DNA from: Sessilibacter corallicola
GTDB taxonomy: Bacteria > Pseudomonadota > Gammaproteobacteria > Pseudomonadales > Cellvibrionaceae
Reading direction: 5' to 3'
Assembly: GCF_021290925.1 (NCBI RefSeq)
Contig: NZ_JAJSLX010000003.1
Location: 248,001-312,000 of the forward strand
DNA length: 64,000 nucleotides
Under the pieces are notes generated by a model, which had not been told where the DNA came from, searched no databases, and was given only the letters and a program-made list of their open reading frames with translations. Each line of letters begins with the position of its first letter. The stretch's first letter is position 1. This document shows positions 18,082 through 25,555 of the stretch, in pieces. Position numbers and translations under genes: made by a program.

Positions 18082-19218
18082 TTAATACAGCTTTCGTAAA
18101 TTGCTTTCAAATTGTTTCACAATAGGATCATTGCAAGCAAATTGGCTCTGTATTTGTTCGACACCTCTTACCACTTGCAAACGGTAGTCAGGGTAACCTG
18201 AGTTTAATAACATACTTGCCAATCTAAATGCTTCTGGGTTCATTGTGCCGACTTGCCTAAAAACATGTGCAAATTCTTTATTGACTTTATAAGTATAGAT
18301 TTTGGAAAATCCATTAGTACGCCACATTTCAACACCAAGCATATTTGTTGCAACCAAGCCAGGAACCTTTTCTTCTACACCAAAAGTTTCAGCATCACTG
18401 CGCAAGCATTTTGCAAAGCGGTTTTCATAGTGAAATAAGTATTTAGCTGATACTGAGTCATGAATATTAAGAGCACTGAGTGCTTGACTAATGATACCAC
18501 CGAGAAGACCCGGGTTATTATTGGTGGCCAGTGCATATAGCTTTTGCAGACTTATTGCGTAATTGTTATTGGCTTGTTTAACAAGCTCAAATTCACCGTG
18601 GTAAATAGCATTTAAATATTTATCTCCCGCTAAACCAGTGAACGGGCCATTCATATTAAATTTTGGTGTATAAACAGTCGATGCTAATTTTTGTTGGTGA
18701 TTGTATTGTCTGACTTTTGCTATCTGTTCGTTACGTTTTTGTTTCGCTTCTCTTAATGCTTTACTTTTTTGTTTTTGTGCGTGTCTTGTAATCCATTGTT
18801 CTCTTGCGGTGACATTGCCAAGATTTTGTGTTGCTTGTATGTTCCCAGATCCGTCAATACTTCTAATGAGAGCAAGCCCAATAACGGATACTGCCTGTCC
18901 TTTGTGCTTGCATAGCTTCTCAAAAGTATTAACGGTTTCATTGACTAAGCTTTGAAGATTATTTTGAAAGTGCTCATAGCTTGAAGGATCGTTAATTTCA
19001 TAACCCGCCTGTACCGATACACGCATCTGTGGTAAGCAAATGGACTGTTTGAGGATTAAACCACTAATAGGGCCTTTGTCAGTCATTACGGATGCAATTT
19101 TCAGGTAGCCATTGCCCATGTTTTCTAATGACGAAAACGGACCTTTAGCGTTTGCGAAATAACCCGCACTCAAACCTAACAATAAAATGGCTAAGTGAAT
19201 AAGTTTGTAAGTATTCAT
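18082..19218 (-). CDS. Secreted protein with charged helical segment, unknown
   Basis: 378 aa with a signal peptide (LIHLAILLLGLSAGYFANA, cleavage near residue 24). The middle (about 140-185) is a Lys/Gln/Arg-rich helix (ITRHAQKQKSKALREAKQKR), probably a coiled coil. The C-terminal part contains four well-spaced Cys. It is one of the largest cassette genes and is intact. I do not recognise the family. An inverted repeat AAATCTAA / TTAGATTT (about 18024-18059) just after its stop may be a terminator or attC remnant. Confidence 0.65.
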   Translation of the reverse strand: MNTYKLIHLAILLLGLSAGYFANAKGPFSSLENMGNGYLKIASVMTDKGPISGLILKQSICLPQMRVSVQAGYEINDPSSYEHFQNNLQSLVNETVNTFEKLCKHKGQAVSVIGLALIRSIDGSGNIQATQNLGNVTAREQWITRHAQKQKSKALREAKQKRNEQIAKVRQYNHQQKLASTVYTPKFNMNGPFTGLAGDKYLNAIYHGEFELVKQANNNYAISLQKLYALATNNNPGLLGGIISQALSALNIHDSVSAKYLFHYENRFAKCLRSDAETFGVEEKVPGLVATNMLGVEMWRTNGFSKIYTYKVNKEFAHVFRQVGTMNPEAFRLASMLLNSGYPDYRLQVVRGVEQIQSQFACNDPIVKQFESNLRKLY

Positions 19219-19369
19219 AATATACTTGGCCTTTGCCTCTTATAAATCGGACTAGCTTCATTTAGGAGTTGGGCTACGTTTTTAACTGAGTGATTGTTAC
19301 CGTGTATCAATAGTTATAAATCAAAGGCGTCGTCCATTAATTGTAAAAACAATAAGCAAATTCTGGACA

Positions 19370-19449
19370 CATAATGCCCTCATAAAAGGCTAGCAACTTG
19401 TTGTGAGTCCAGCGTACATAGTGCACGATTTTTGATGGCTTTGTTATGA
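19370..19449. repeat. attC-like site
   Basis: Left core CATAAT (19370-19375) with GCCCTCATAAAAGGC; right core GTTATGA (19443-19449) preceded by CGATTTTTGATGGCTTT. Confidence 0.65.
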
Positions 19450-19585
19450 ATTTTTACATACTCATAGCCCATAAAGGAATTTCAGGTGCCGCTGATCGGC
19501 GTGTTCCTATGTTTGAGCTAAACGTGCACTATTATGGAACTAAAAGTCTCTAGGAACTTGGGTATTTGAGGACGATAAACCATTT

Positions 19586-19744
19586 TTACTTTGAAGTTTT
19601 TATCTGATTTACACGAATTAAGCAGCTTACAAATTTACCACTTTTCTTATGCTGCCTAATAGCGACTGCATCTTCATTCATTCCATGATACGCCTCAACA
19701 ATATGTGCCTCTGCTCCATTTTCATTGATTACTCTACTTTGATG
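19586..19744 (-). pseudogene. Start-less cassette frame, about 53 codons
   Basis: A minus-strand open frame begins directly at the attC right-core side and reads INENGAEAHIVEAYHGMNED and AIRQHKKSGKFVSCLIRVNQ before TAA. It looks protein-like but has no ATG, GTG or TTG near its beginning. It may be a truncated cassette gene or use an unusual start. The remaining 19450-19585 shows nothing. Confidence 0.35.
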
Positions 19745-19799
19745 TATAACGCTACGTTAAATGTCGAGCTGACAAGCGAGTCAGCACGCTGTGTTAGCT
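19745..19799. repeat. attC site, short
   Basis: Left core TATAAC (19745-19750) with GCTACGTTAAA and right core GTTAGCT (19793-19799) preceded by AGCACGCTGT, 55 nt in all. Confidence 0.65.
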
Positions 19800-19807
19800 C
19801 TTATGCT

Positions 19808-20218
19808 TTAGTGTTTATAAGTATCAATATCAACGAAAGCACCAATTGCCCCCAAAAATTCTATTGTTTCGACTTCAAATCCAATTGCAGGGGTAGAATG
19901 CTCTTCATTTCCTGAAAAGGTGAGAACTATCTGAAATCGTGGTTCCACCTTAAATAGGGTTTTGGCCGCTATTATTAGGTCTAATTTAGGCTGAAGGACA
20001 CTAACTATTTGAGCAGACATTTTAAATATGTCGATATGCTCTTTAACAATTCGCTCTGTTGATAATTCCCATGAACTCATATTGGGAAGCTTCCCAGGAA
20101 TTTTTGATCCCTTTCGCTTGATATTTGTGGGCTCCAAACCAAGAAATTCGGTTATCTCTTGTGGATTGAAGTCATCTCCATCAAAGGCAAAATAAACACG
20201 CCCTTCATTGTTTTCCAC
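19808..20218 (-). CDS. DUF4279-type protein
   Basis: 136 aa. The GTG at 20218 is the start: AAGGAG lies six nt upstream and the longer frame to 20338 would run through attC sequence. The family pattern is clear: RVYFAFDGDDFNPQEITEFL, GLEPTNIKRKGSKIPG, SSWELST and the C-terminal EFLGAIGAFVDIDTY. DUF4279 proteins are common small cytosolic proteins, some linked to immunity against toxins; function unproven. Confidence 0.8.
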   Translation of the reverse strand: MENNEGRVYFAFDGDDFNPQEITEFLGLEPTNIKRKGSKIPGKLPNMSSWELSTERIVKEHIDIFKMSAQIVSVLQPKLDLIIAAKTLFKVEPRFQIVLTFSGNEEHSTPAIGFEVETIEFLGAIGAFVDIDTYKH

Positions 20219-20234
20219 TCTGTTCTCCTTGAGA

Positions 20235-20331
20235 GCTAACGCCGCAGTACAACGGATAGCACCGAGACTGTAGCGAGAATTCACATTTCGTATTTCTACC
20301 TTAACGCTTTGCATTGCGGCGTGCGTTAGCG
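20235..20331. repeat. attC site
   Basis: Left core GCTAAC (20235-20240) with GCCGCAGT and right core GTTAGCG (20325-20331) preceded by TGCGGCGTGC form clear outer arms. Confidence 0.75.
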
Positions 20332-20389
20332 CATCCAACGGATGGCCAAATTCTTTGTGGCCGGAACGAATAACAGCAACTTGTTAGTA
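20331..20389. repeat. Second attC-like site directly adjoining
   Basis: Between the right core of the previous site and GTTAGTA (20383-20389) lie arms ATGGCC and GGCCGGAACG. No gene fits between the two sites, so this is either an empty cassette or a remnant of one. Confidence 0.5.
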
Positions 20390-20395
20390 TTGGGT

Positions 20396-20793
20396 TCACT
20401 TATATTCTTTTGATATCGCAAAATTCATAACTGCAAATGTCGTTTTAGGAGTTGGAGACTCATTGTCATTGATAACGTACTTAAATTGTCTAACGGCCCC
20501 ATTGCAGATTTATCAAAAACAGATAATGGACTTGAATCAATTACGCTGATGTTCTCAGTAATTCCACTTTTAGATATGTTATATTTAACTGCGACCCACC
20601 CTTCTATTCCTTTAGACAATTCTCTTCTAGGATAAAGAGGTTTGGCATGAACAGTTTTTTTCCAATTTACTTTCGTATTCGGATCTATAAAGTAAGACAA
20701 GCTTGGTTTGGGTCTTGGTGGAGGCTGTATAGCATTTGAAATACAGCCAGATAGCATTAATAATAGAACTATTACAGCACTAAACTTGATCAC
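20396..20793 (-). pseudogene. TonB C-terminal-domain lipoprotein, frameshifted
   Basis: A lipoprotein signal with lipobox LMLSGC is followed by a TonB C-terminal-like domain: HAKPLYPRRELSKGIEGWVA, VKYNISKSGITENISVIDSS and FDKSAMG. The written frame then leaves the family and stops at 20425. Adding one G to the four-G run at 20497-20500 gives SAMGAVRQFKYVINDNE and a stop at 20396, matching the family end. The start GTG at 20793 has AAGGA just upstream. So this is a one-base frameshift in an otherwise complete gene. Confidence 0.75.
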
Positions 20794-20812
20794 AAAATCC
20801 TTACTCGATAAA

Positions 20813-20876
20813 AACACTTGCGACGCGGTACGAGTTCGGCACAGAAAGCGCGATTTTTAATGGCCTTGGTAACGCT
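20813..20876. repeat. attC-like site, degenerate
   Basis: The segment GCGCGATTTTTAATGGCCTT before GGTAACGC closely parallels the right half of the site at 19370-19449, but the outer cores are poor. Confidence 0.35.
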
Positions 20877-20886
20877 TTTTTCTGCG

Positions 20887-21291
20887 TTAAAATACACTCT
20901 TAAAAATACAACTACTGTCGCCACTTTCTACAGCAAACTCTGATTCCCAGATTGAGTTAACGTTAATACCGCAATAGCCAAATAGAACTGACTTACCAAT
21001 AGTTATATAGGATAGTTCGAATTCATAATCTTTATATGACTTCGTTTTATTAGCGATTTGAAGGTCGAGTTCAACAACCTTACCAAGCAAACTTCTGAGA
21101 ACTAGTTTATCGTTCTCGGATAGCACTGACTTACCTTCAACTATTATAGTGAATTCACAATTATCCACTTCAATGTCGTAACAAAGATCACTTTCATCTA
21201 CGTACCAACCTTCTTCCTTGAATCCCTCTAGGAAGTTAGGCGGATTCTTTTCATTAAGTGTATGTATATTGTTGATCATAATGTAGTACAT
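20887..21291 (-). CDS. Cassette protein, acidic, unknown
   Basis: About 134 aa from an ATG at 21291 (an ATG four codons further is equally possible; a longer TTG-started frame would overlap the next gene). Acidic, soluble, with NFLEGFKEEGWYVDESDLCY and YEFELSYITIGKSVLFGYCG. No family recognised. The gap to the upstream gene is only 13 nt and holds a lone core-like GTTAAAA, so the two genes may form one cassette or the intervening attC has decayed. Confidence 0.55.
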   Translation of the reverse strand: MYYIMINNIHTLNEKNPPNFLEGFKEEGWYVDESDLCYDIEVDNCEFTIIVEGKSVLSENDKLVLRSLLGKVVELDLQIANKTKSYKDYEFELSYITIGKSVLFGYCGINVNSIWESEFAVESGDSSCIFKSVF

Positions 21292-21304
21292 AGCTTTGTT
21301 AAAA

Positions 21305-21679
21305 CTATTTATCTGTATAGTAAACCACAAATTTTGTTGATCTACTTTCAATGCCAGATATTAGCTTATAGGTCCTAGTAATATTATGGCAATATACCGG
21401 TTTGTAGCTGACTAAGTATTTAGCAAAATCATCTGCGCTAAACCATACCGAGTTTTCATTACATTTAGATCCAGAGCTGACTAAACAATAAAGATTGGGA
21501 TGTCTAGGTTTGTTTCCAAATGCTGACTTTTTGGCAGGTTGTGACTTATCTGGTTTAGTCACGTATTTCGACGAATCAACTGATAACGTTGAGTATTCTC
21601 CTTGCTCATTTTTGCAAGATAAAGCTACTTCTGAGAAAAGAAATCCTGAAAGTAAAATAAGTAAAGTGTATCGATTCAT
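21305..21679 (-). CDS. Secreted small protein, unknown
   Basis: 124 aa with a signal peptide (MNRYTLLILLSGFLFSEVAL, mature start near SCKNEQG). Five Cys in the mature part suggest disulfides. Segments KPRHPNLYCLVSSGSKC and SVWFSADDFAKYLVSYKP have no match I can name. Confidence 0.6.
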   Translation of the reverse strand: MNRYTLLILLSGFLFSEVALSCKNEQGEYSTLSVDSSKYVTKPDKSQPAKKSAFGNKPRHPNLYCLVSSGSKCNENSVWFSADDFAKYLVSYKPVYCHNITRTYKLISGIESRSTKFVVYYTDK

Positions 21680-21686
21680 AGTGAGT

Positions 21687-21788
21687 TTTAACGCCTCAAT
21701 ATGGGGAGCACATATGCGTGGCTATACTTAGAGGAGAATGAGCGCAAGCCGTGCGTTTTGTGTTCATATCATAAGTGACTTGTTAGCA
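21687..21788. repeat. attC site
   Basis: Left core TTTAAC (21687-21692) with GCCTCAATATG and right core GTTAGCA (21782-21788) preceded by ATATCATAAGTGACTT. Adjacent to the stop of the next gene. Confidence 0.7.
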
Positions 21789-21790
21789 AT

Positions 21791-22288
21791 TTAGCTAAGA
21801 CAAACACCCGTTTTACCGTGCAAAAGAGGAACGGGTATATTAGGGTTTTCAACCTGATAGTAGATTGACAATATTTGCCATTTGTCACCCGCTAAATACA
21901 GTTGGATACTATTTACACCAACAAAGTCAGGATCAATTTGATCTCGTCGGTAGCGACTTTCCACTACGCTATAGACATGAGCAAACCTATCGTAAATCTG
22001 CATCTTTCTTGCTACTTCACATTCATAAAAACCTGTTTCAGACTTTTTATCCAACATTTGAACAAAATCGTTTGCTGACCAAATTTTTAGTTCGGGTGAA
22101 TCGTTCTTTGTACTTGCTCCATATATTACAGCGTTAGGATGTAGTAATTCTTTTAACTTAGTAATATTCGGCTTTTGTTGAGGATCACTAGAAAGAGACT
22201 GCCATAGTTGTTGCACTGCATTTTCTGGGCTGGTTTCAGCTAACAAGGATGCCGAGAGGAATAGAGAAAAAATCAGAAGGTATTTCAT
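21791..22288 (-). CDS. Periplasmic NTF2-like protein
   Basis: 165 aa with a signal peptide (MKYLLIFSLFLSASLLAETS, cleavage after LLA). The mature domain looks like the NTF2/SnoaL fold: ENAVQQLWQSLSSD, LKELLHPNAVIYGAS, ARKMQIYDRFAHVYSVVESR and GDKWQILSIYYQVEN. Members can be enzymes or binding proteins; no role can be set from context. Confidence 0.68.
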   Translation of the reverse strand: MKYLLIFSLFLSASLLAETSPENAVQQLWQSLSSDPQQKPNITKLKELLHPNAVIYGASTKNDSPELKIWSANDFVQMLDKKSETGFYECEVARKMQIYDRFAHVYSVVESRYRRDQIDPDFVGVNSIQLYLAGDKWQILSIYYQVENPNIPVPLLHGKTGVCLS

Positions 22289-22338
22289 TTTAATGCTTCA
22301 CCATTTTGGTCTATCTATAAATTTCAAACCAATTGAAT

Positions 22339-22426
22339 TGCTAACCCCCGCTAAACGTCAGCCACGCAGTGGTGAGTCCAAGGCAAAAGCAGTGCTGTTA
22401 CCTTGTGTTTGAGCGATTTGTTAGAT
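22339..22426. repeat. attC site
   Basis: Left core GCTAAC (22340-22345) with CCCCGCTAAAC and right core GTTAGAT (22420-22426) preceded by GTTTGAGCGATTT. The arms CGCTAAAC / GTTTGAGCG pair with one bulged base. Confidence 0.82.
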
Positions 22427-22452
22427 TTTATTTTTTCACTTCATCTTCGAAT

Positions 22453-22667
22453 CTAGAAATTAGAATCTTCTTCGTCGAGATTTCCAGTAGATAATTGCGA
22501 CTCCAAATACTTCATGTATTTATTAAATGCCGCAAAGGATAATTATATATTTTTAGCCCAACCTCTCTGGGAGGCATGGTTCTTGGTTTGTGCATTTGAG
22601 GGTTAGTTGTACTTCCATGCCTAAATAAATCAATAGGCAGTTTTTCAAAATACAGTTCTTCGATTAT
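22453..22667 (-). pseudogene. Broken cassette gene, about 70 codons in two frames
   Basis: A start-less frame reads IIEELYFEKLPIDLFRHGST and PRTMPPREVGLKIYNYPLRH, then a stop. Shifting one frame continues with AFNKYMKYLESQLSTGNLDE to TAG at 22453. The continuous sense suggests one small protein with a frameshift and a missing start. Family unknown. Confidence 0.4.
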
Positions 22668-22701
22668 TTAACCCGCTATGGTTCCTTATTATCTGAATAG
22701 G

Positions 22702-22770
22702 ATCTAACACCACAATTACCGGCGGGCGCTGCTACGCAGCCAGCAGCTTGGATAGATTGCCTTGTTAGCA
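22702..22770. repeat. attC site
   Basis: Left core TCTAAC (22703-22708) with ACCACAATTACCGG, a central GCTGCTACGCAGC loop stem, and right core GTTAGCA (22764-22770) preceded by GATTGCCTT. Confidence 0.8.
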
Positions 22771-23250
22771 TCTCGCCGCTGCCACTACTTCAACAAATTG
22801 ATTAAAATGATCGGCCGATTCAAAATTTGAACTAGCTACAGTTAATCGAGAATCCGACATCCTAATTTCAAATAACTGGTTTTTACTCAGTGAAACGACC
22901 TCAATCGAGACCACTGTGCTCAAATCATGTTCTCGATGCGCAGGAGACCATATGGGCCCGGGGGCAGAAACGAAATTACCATGCACAGTAATTTTGGGTT
23001 CGATTACAAACCTAGAAATTATACCAACGACTCCTAGCGATCCAGTGAGAAACATTATCATTGCTAAGGTCCAAATAAAAACAAGCCCAGGAGTTCCCGA
23101 TAAGCTTGACCTTCTTGATTCAATTGTACCCGAATAATTTAACGCCTCATTTAATGCAAAAGCGAACAAACCGTAACCAATAATAATTAGAATCAATATA
23201 ACCGCCCACTTTTGCTTATACGTAAATTCCATCTCTTCAGTAATGGTCAT
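22765..23250 (-). CDS. Two-helix membrane protein with PH-like tail, unknown
   Basis: About 161 aa from the ATG at 23250, which has AAGGAGATCGA directly upstream; a longer frame to 23280 runs into attC. Two transmembrane helices (about 15-35 and 60-82) are followed by a soluble C-terminal half with strand-like HREHDLSTVVSIEVVSLSKN and QLFEIRMSDSRLTVASS. That layout resembles bacterial PH-domain or YcxB-type proteins, but this is only a pattern impression. Confidence 0.65.
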   Translation of the reverse strand: MTITEEMEFTYKQKWAVILILIIIGYGLFAFALNEALNYSGTIESRRSSLSGTPGLVFIWTLAMIMFLTGSLGVVGIISRFVIEPKITVHGNFVSAPGPIWSPAHREHDLSTVVSIEVVSLSKNQLFEIRMSDSRLTVASSNFESADHFNQFVEVVAAARC

Positions 23251-23267
23251 TCGATCTCCTTTTTTGG

Positions 23268-23322
23268 TGCTCACGCCCAAAGCAAGCGTGTTTACGCATC
23301 ACTTTGCCTTTGATTGTTAGCA
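23268..23322. repeat. attC site, short
   Basis: GCTCAC (variant left core, 23269-23274) with GCCCAAAGC and right core GTTAGCA (23316-23322) preceded by GCCTTTGATT. It overlaps the last codons of the gene to its right. Confidence 0.65.
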
Positions 23323-23717
23323 GTGGGGAACAGGAACCGCTTAGATTCATGCGCTATTGCTTCCAGCTGCCCTGCCTCGATTATCATTGCCACTTCGGAG
23401 CTCCAAAATGGCTCCCAGTTACCAGACCACACCTTTATTGTGAGAGTGATGTGCCCGGTGCTGTCAGACTCAGCCGACATTTTATATTCACCCTCTAGGG
23501 CTACCCACTCTTTCTCGCCTTCCCAACCTTGCCAGTTGGCGGCTAGCATAGAGAAGAAATCCAATGGGCTTTCACCACATGGTGAATTACAAACACGAAT
23601 AGTCGAGTTCATGGCCCTACCCGCTAGAGATAGTGAGTAATACTCAAGCCAGCCCTCAGAATTCATTTCTGGTGAGTGGAACTCAACCGATATTTCGTTA
23701 TCGCTACTGATCTTCAT
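23292..23717 (-). CDS. DUF6228-like small protein
   Basis: 141 aa, soluble. The pattern GWLEYYSLSLAGRAM, SPLDFFSMLAANWQGWEGEK, and HITLTIKVWSG then WEPFWSSEVAMIIEAGQLEA resembles the DUF6228 group of small cytosolic proteins. Identification is by recollection of the pattern, not by search. Intact, flanked by attC sites on both sides. Confidence 0.6.
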   Translation of the reverse strand: MKISSDNEISVEFHSPEMNSEGWLEYYSLSLAGRAMNSTIRVCNSPCGESPLDFFSMLAANWQGWEGEKEWVALEGEYKMSAESDSTGHITLTIKVWSGNWEPFWSSEVAMIIEAGQLEAIAHESKRFLFPTANNQRQSDA

Positions 23718-23727
23718 CTTTGGTGGC

Positions 23728-23808
23728 TGCTAACACTCGCAATATAAGTTGGAAAACCGCACCAGCGGTTTCCGAAGGGATTTGCCTGTGTACCTGCGCT
23801 TGTTATGA
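23728..23808. repeat. attC site
   Basis: Left core GCTAAC (23729-23734) with ACTCGCAATATAAG and right core GTTATGA (23802-23808) preceded by ACCTGCGCTT; the centre holds AACCGC / GCGGTT. Confidence 0.8.
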
Positions 23809-24221
23809 GCTGACATAGTAGTTACTGCCCATACCGTCTACTTTATAGATTGAGCCATTAGATACTGCTTGTTCAACGGCAAATTTTATTTTTTGTTCGG
23901 TGTTTAACGTCGATTTGATGTTGTTTTGACTGACGAAATTAAAAAGGCGCCAAGCGTCAAAGCCATTAACCTCTCCATTATGACCGAAGTCAAAATCTAT
24001 CTTAACTCCATCAATATTAATTTCCATTCCGATGCCATGCGGACGAATTTTATAGCCCCCGCTTTGATAAGCCTTATCACGGATCTTCTGCTTGCAACGT
24101 GTGGTAAAGTCCATTGCCGACTTTGGGCGAGGACAGTTAAACTTCGATTCAAAAGGATATCAACCGCAGCTTTTTGGGCTTCATTAAACTTGTTGATGAT
24201 CTCCCACAACTCTCTATCCAT
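23803..24221 (-). pseudogene. DUF6896-like protein, frameshifted
   Basis: The first frame starts at ATG 24221 (MDRELWEIINKFNEAQKAAV then LNRSLTVLAQS). The protein sense continues in another frame from about 24115: MDFTTRCKQKIRDKAYQSGG, IRPHGIGMEINIDGVKIDFD and HNGEVNGFDAWRLFNFV. The R-P-H-G-I-G and G-F-D-A-W-R-L segments resemble DUF6896. One indel near 24110-24125 would join them. An IS3-family element ends 15 nt upstream of the first ATG, so the native ribosome site may also be altered. Confidence 0.6.
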
Positions 24222-24261
24222 GCTTTATCTCTGGTGTGCCCCACAAAAAGTAGACAGTTAT

Positions 24262-25128
24262 CTAAGCAGCTAATACCGTTTGTTCCTCGAACGCTACTGG
24301 ACTTAAGTAACCATTCGCTGAGTGTCTTCTTTTTCGGTTATAAAATATTTCGATGTATTCAAAAATATCAGCTTTCGCCTCTTGAACACAACGATAATCT
24401 TTCGCGTAGATCAACTCGACTTTTAACCGACTAAAGAACGACTCCATCGGCGCATTATCCCAACAGTTTCCCTTGCGACTCATACTCAACTTTAACCCGT
24501 TTTTTTCGGCGAAATCGATATATTTCTGAGCGCGATATTGAGTGCCTCTATCCGAGTGAACGATTAAACCTGGCTCACACTTACGCTGCTTCAAAGCATC
24601 CTCTAGCGCCCTTTTCGTCAGCGCCTCTGTCATAGTATTATCCAACGCCCAACCCACAATTCGACGACTATAAAGATCCATCACCGTCGCTAGGTATAAC
24701 CACTGATTATCAACCCAAATATAGGTGATATCCGATGTCCACTTCTGGTTTGGGACGTCAGCTTTAAACTTACGCCACAGTAAGTTCTCGGATACATTCA
24801 CCACTGTACGGCTGTGATGGCGGTAGTTGAACCCTCTACCATTACGTGCCTTTAAACCTGCACCCTGCATGATGTCTGCGATGTAATTCGTCGAACAACC
24901 GTATCCGAGCGCTTTTAGTTCATCCGTTATACGACGCGATCCGTAGCGCGCTTTAAAGGCTTTATAGGTTTCTTTGACTTGCCGCGTCATCTGCTCACGG
25001 CGTTGGCTGCGTGGACTGGGTAAACGATCTCGCCAGCGACCATAACCACCTCGACTCACAGATAAGGTTCGACACATCAATGATAGAGAATACTCACCCT
25101 CATACTCTTGAACGATTGCGTACTTCAC
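24262..25128 (-). CDS. IS3-family transposase OrfB
   Basis: 288 aa. N-terminal helix-turn-helix region (YGSRRITDELKALGYG) followed by the integrase core with an intact DDE triad: D in WTSDITYIW, D in VHSDRGTQYRAQ, and E in APMESFFSRLKVE. C-terminal HSANGYLSPVAFE. It overlaps orfA by four bases (ATGA), so OrfAB is probably made by programmed frameshift or coupling. Confidence 0.93.
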   Translation of the reverse strand: MKYAIVQEYEGEYSLSLMCRTLSVSRGGYGRWRDRLPSPRSQRREQMTRQVKETYKAFKARYGSRRITDELKALGYGCSTNYIADIMQGAGLKARNGRGFNYRHHSRTVVNVSENLLWRKFKADVPNQKWTSDITYIWVDNQWLYLATVMDLYSRRIVGWALDNTMTEALTKRALEDALKQRKCEPGLIVHSDRGTQYRAQKYIDFAEKNGLKLSMSRKGNCWDNAPMESFFSRLKVELIYAKDYRCVQEAKADIFEYIEIFYNRKRRHSANGYLSPVAFEEQTVLAA

Positions 25129-25433
25129 TCTTGGTTTTTGGCAAAGTACGCCGCAGCCTTTTTTAAAAAATCCATCTCCTCTTGCAGTCGTTTATTTTCT
25201 CTACGCAAACGTCGCAGTTCTTCGCTTTCTTTTTTTGAGTAATCGACGCCATCAACAGAGTTAAATTGTTTATCAGAAAGGCGGGTAAATTGACGTTTCC
25301 AATTAGCGATTTGTTGGGCACTTACACCCAACTCTTTGGCAACTTGCGCTTGAGTAGCCCCCGGTTTTTCCGACCGCTTTACCGCCTCTCGACGAAATTC
25401 TTCTGTGTAAGATTGATATTTTTTACGTGCCAT
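25125..25433 (-). CDS. IS3-family transposase OrfA
   Basis: 102 aa. A transposase-8 type helix-turn-helix (YTEEFRREAVKRSEKPGATQ then VAKELGVSAQQIANWKRQF) is followed by a leucine-zipper-like coiled coil (SEELRRLRRENKRLQEEMDF) that mediates multimerisation with OrfAB. Confidence 0.93.
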   Translation of the reverse strand: MARKKYQSYTEEFRREAVKRSEKPGATQAQVAKELGVSAQQIANWKRQFTRLSDKQFNSVDGVDYSKKESEELRRLRRENKRLQEEMDFLKKAAAYFAKNQE

Positions 25434-25501
25434 TTGAGCACCTCCACTTTCAGTTAAATATAACTATAGAAGGTGACTACTAATTATGGGGCAGTCGGAG
25501 C

Positions 25502-25555
25502 CATAACGCCTAAATCAGGTGCGCCGTAGGCGTCACTTGGATTTACTTGTTATGC
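25502..25555. repeat. attC site, short and well conserved
   Basis: Left core CATAAC with GCCTAAATCA, inner stem GCGCC/GGCGT, and right core GTTATGC (25549-25555) preceded by GGATTTACTT. The stop of the 530-aa gene lies inside it. Confidence 0.87.

Larger units (their letters stand above)
24237..25493 (-). mobile_element. IS3-family insertion sequence, intact
   Basis: A 1257-bp element. Imperfect terminal inverted repeats begin TGCCCCACAAAAAGTAG (left) and TGCCCCATAATTAGTAG (right, reverse complement), with the IS3-type TG...CA ends. It carries overlapping orfA and orfB. No perfect target duplication is visible (GTG left, GTC right). It lies between the attC at 25502 and the DUF6896-like gene. 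Confidence 0.9.
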
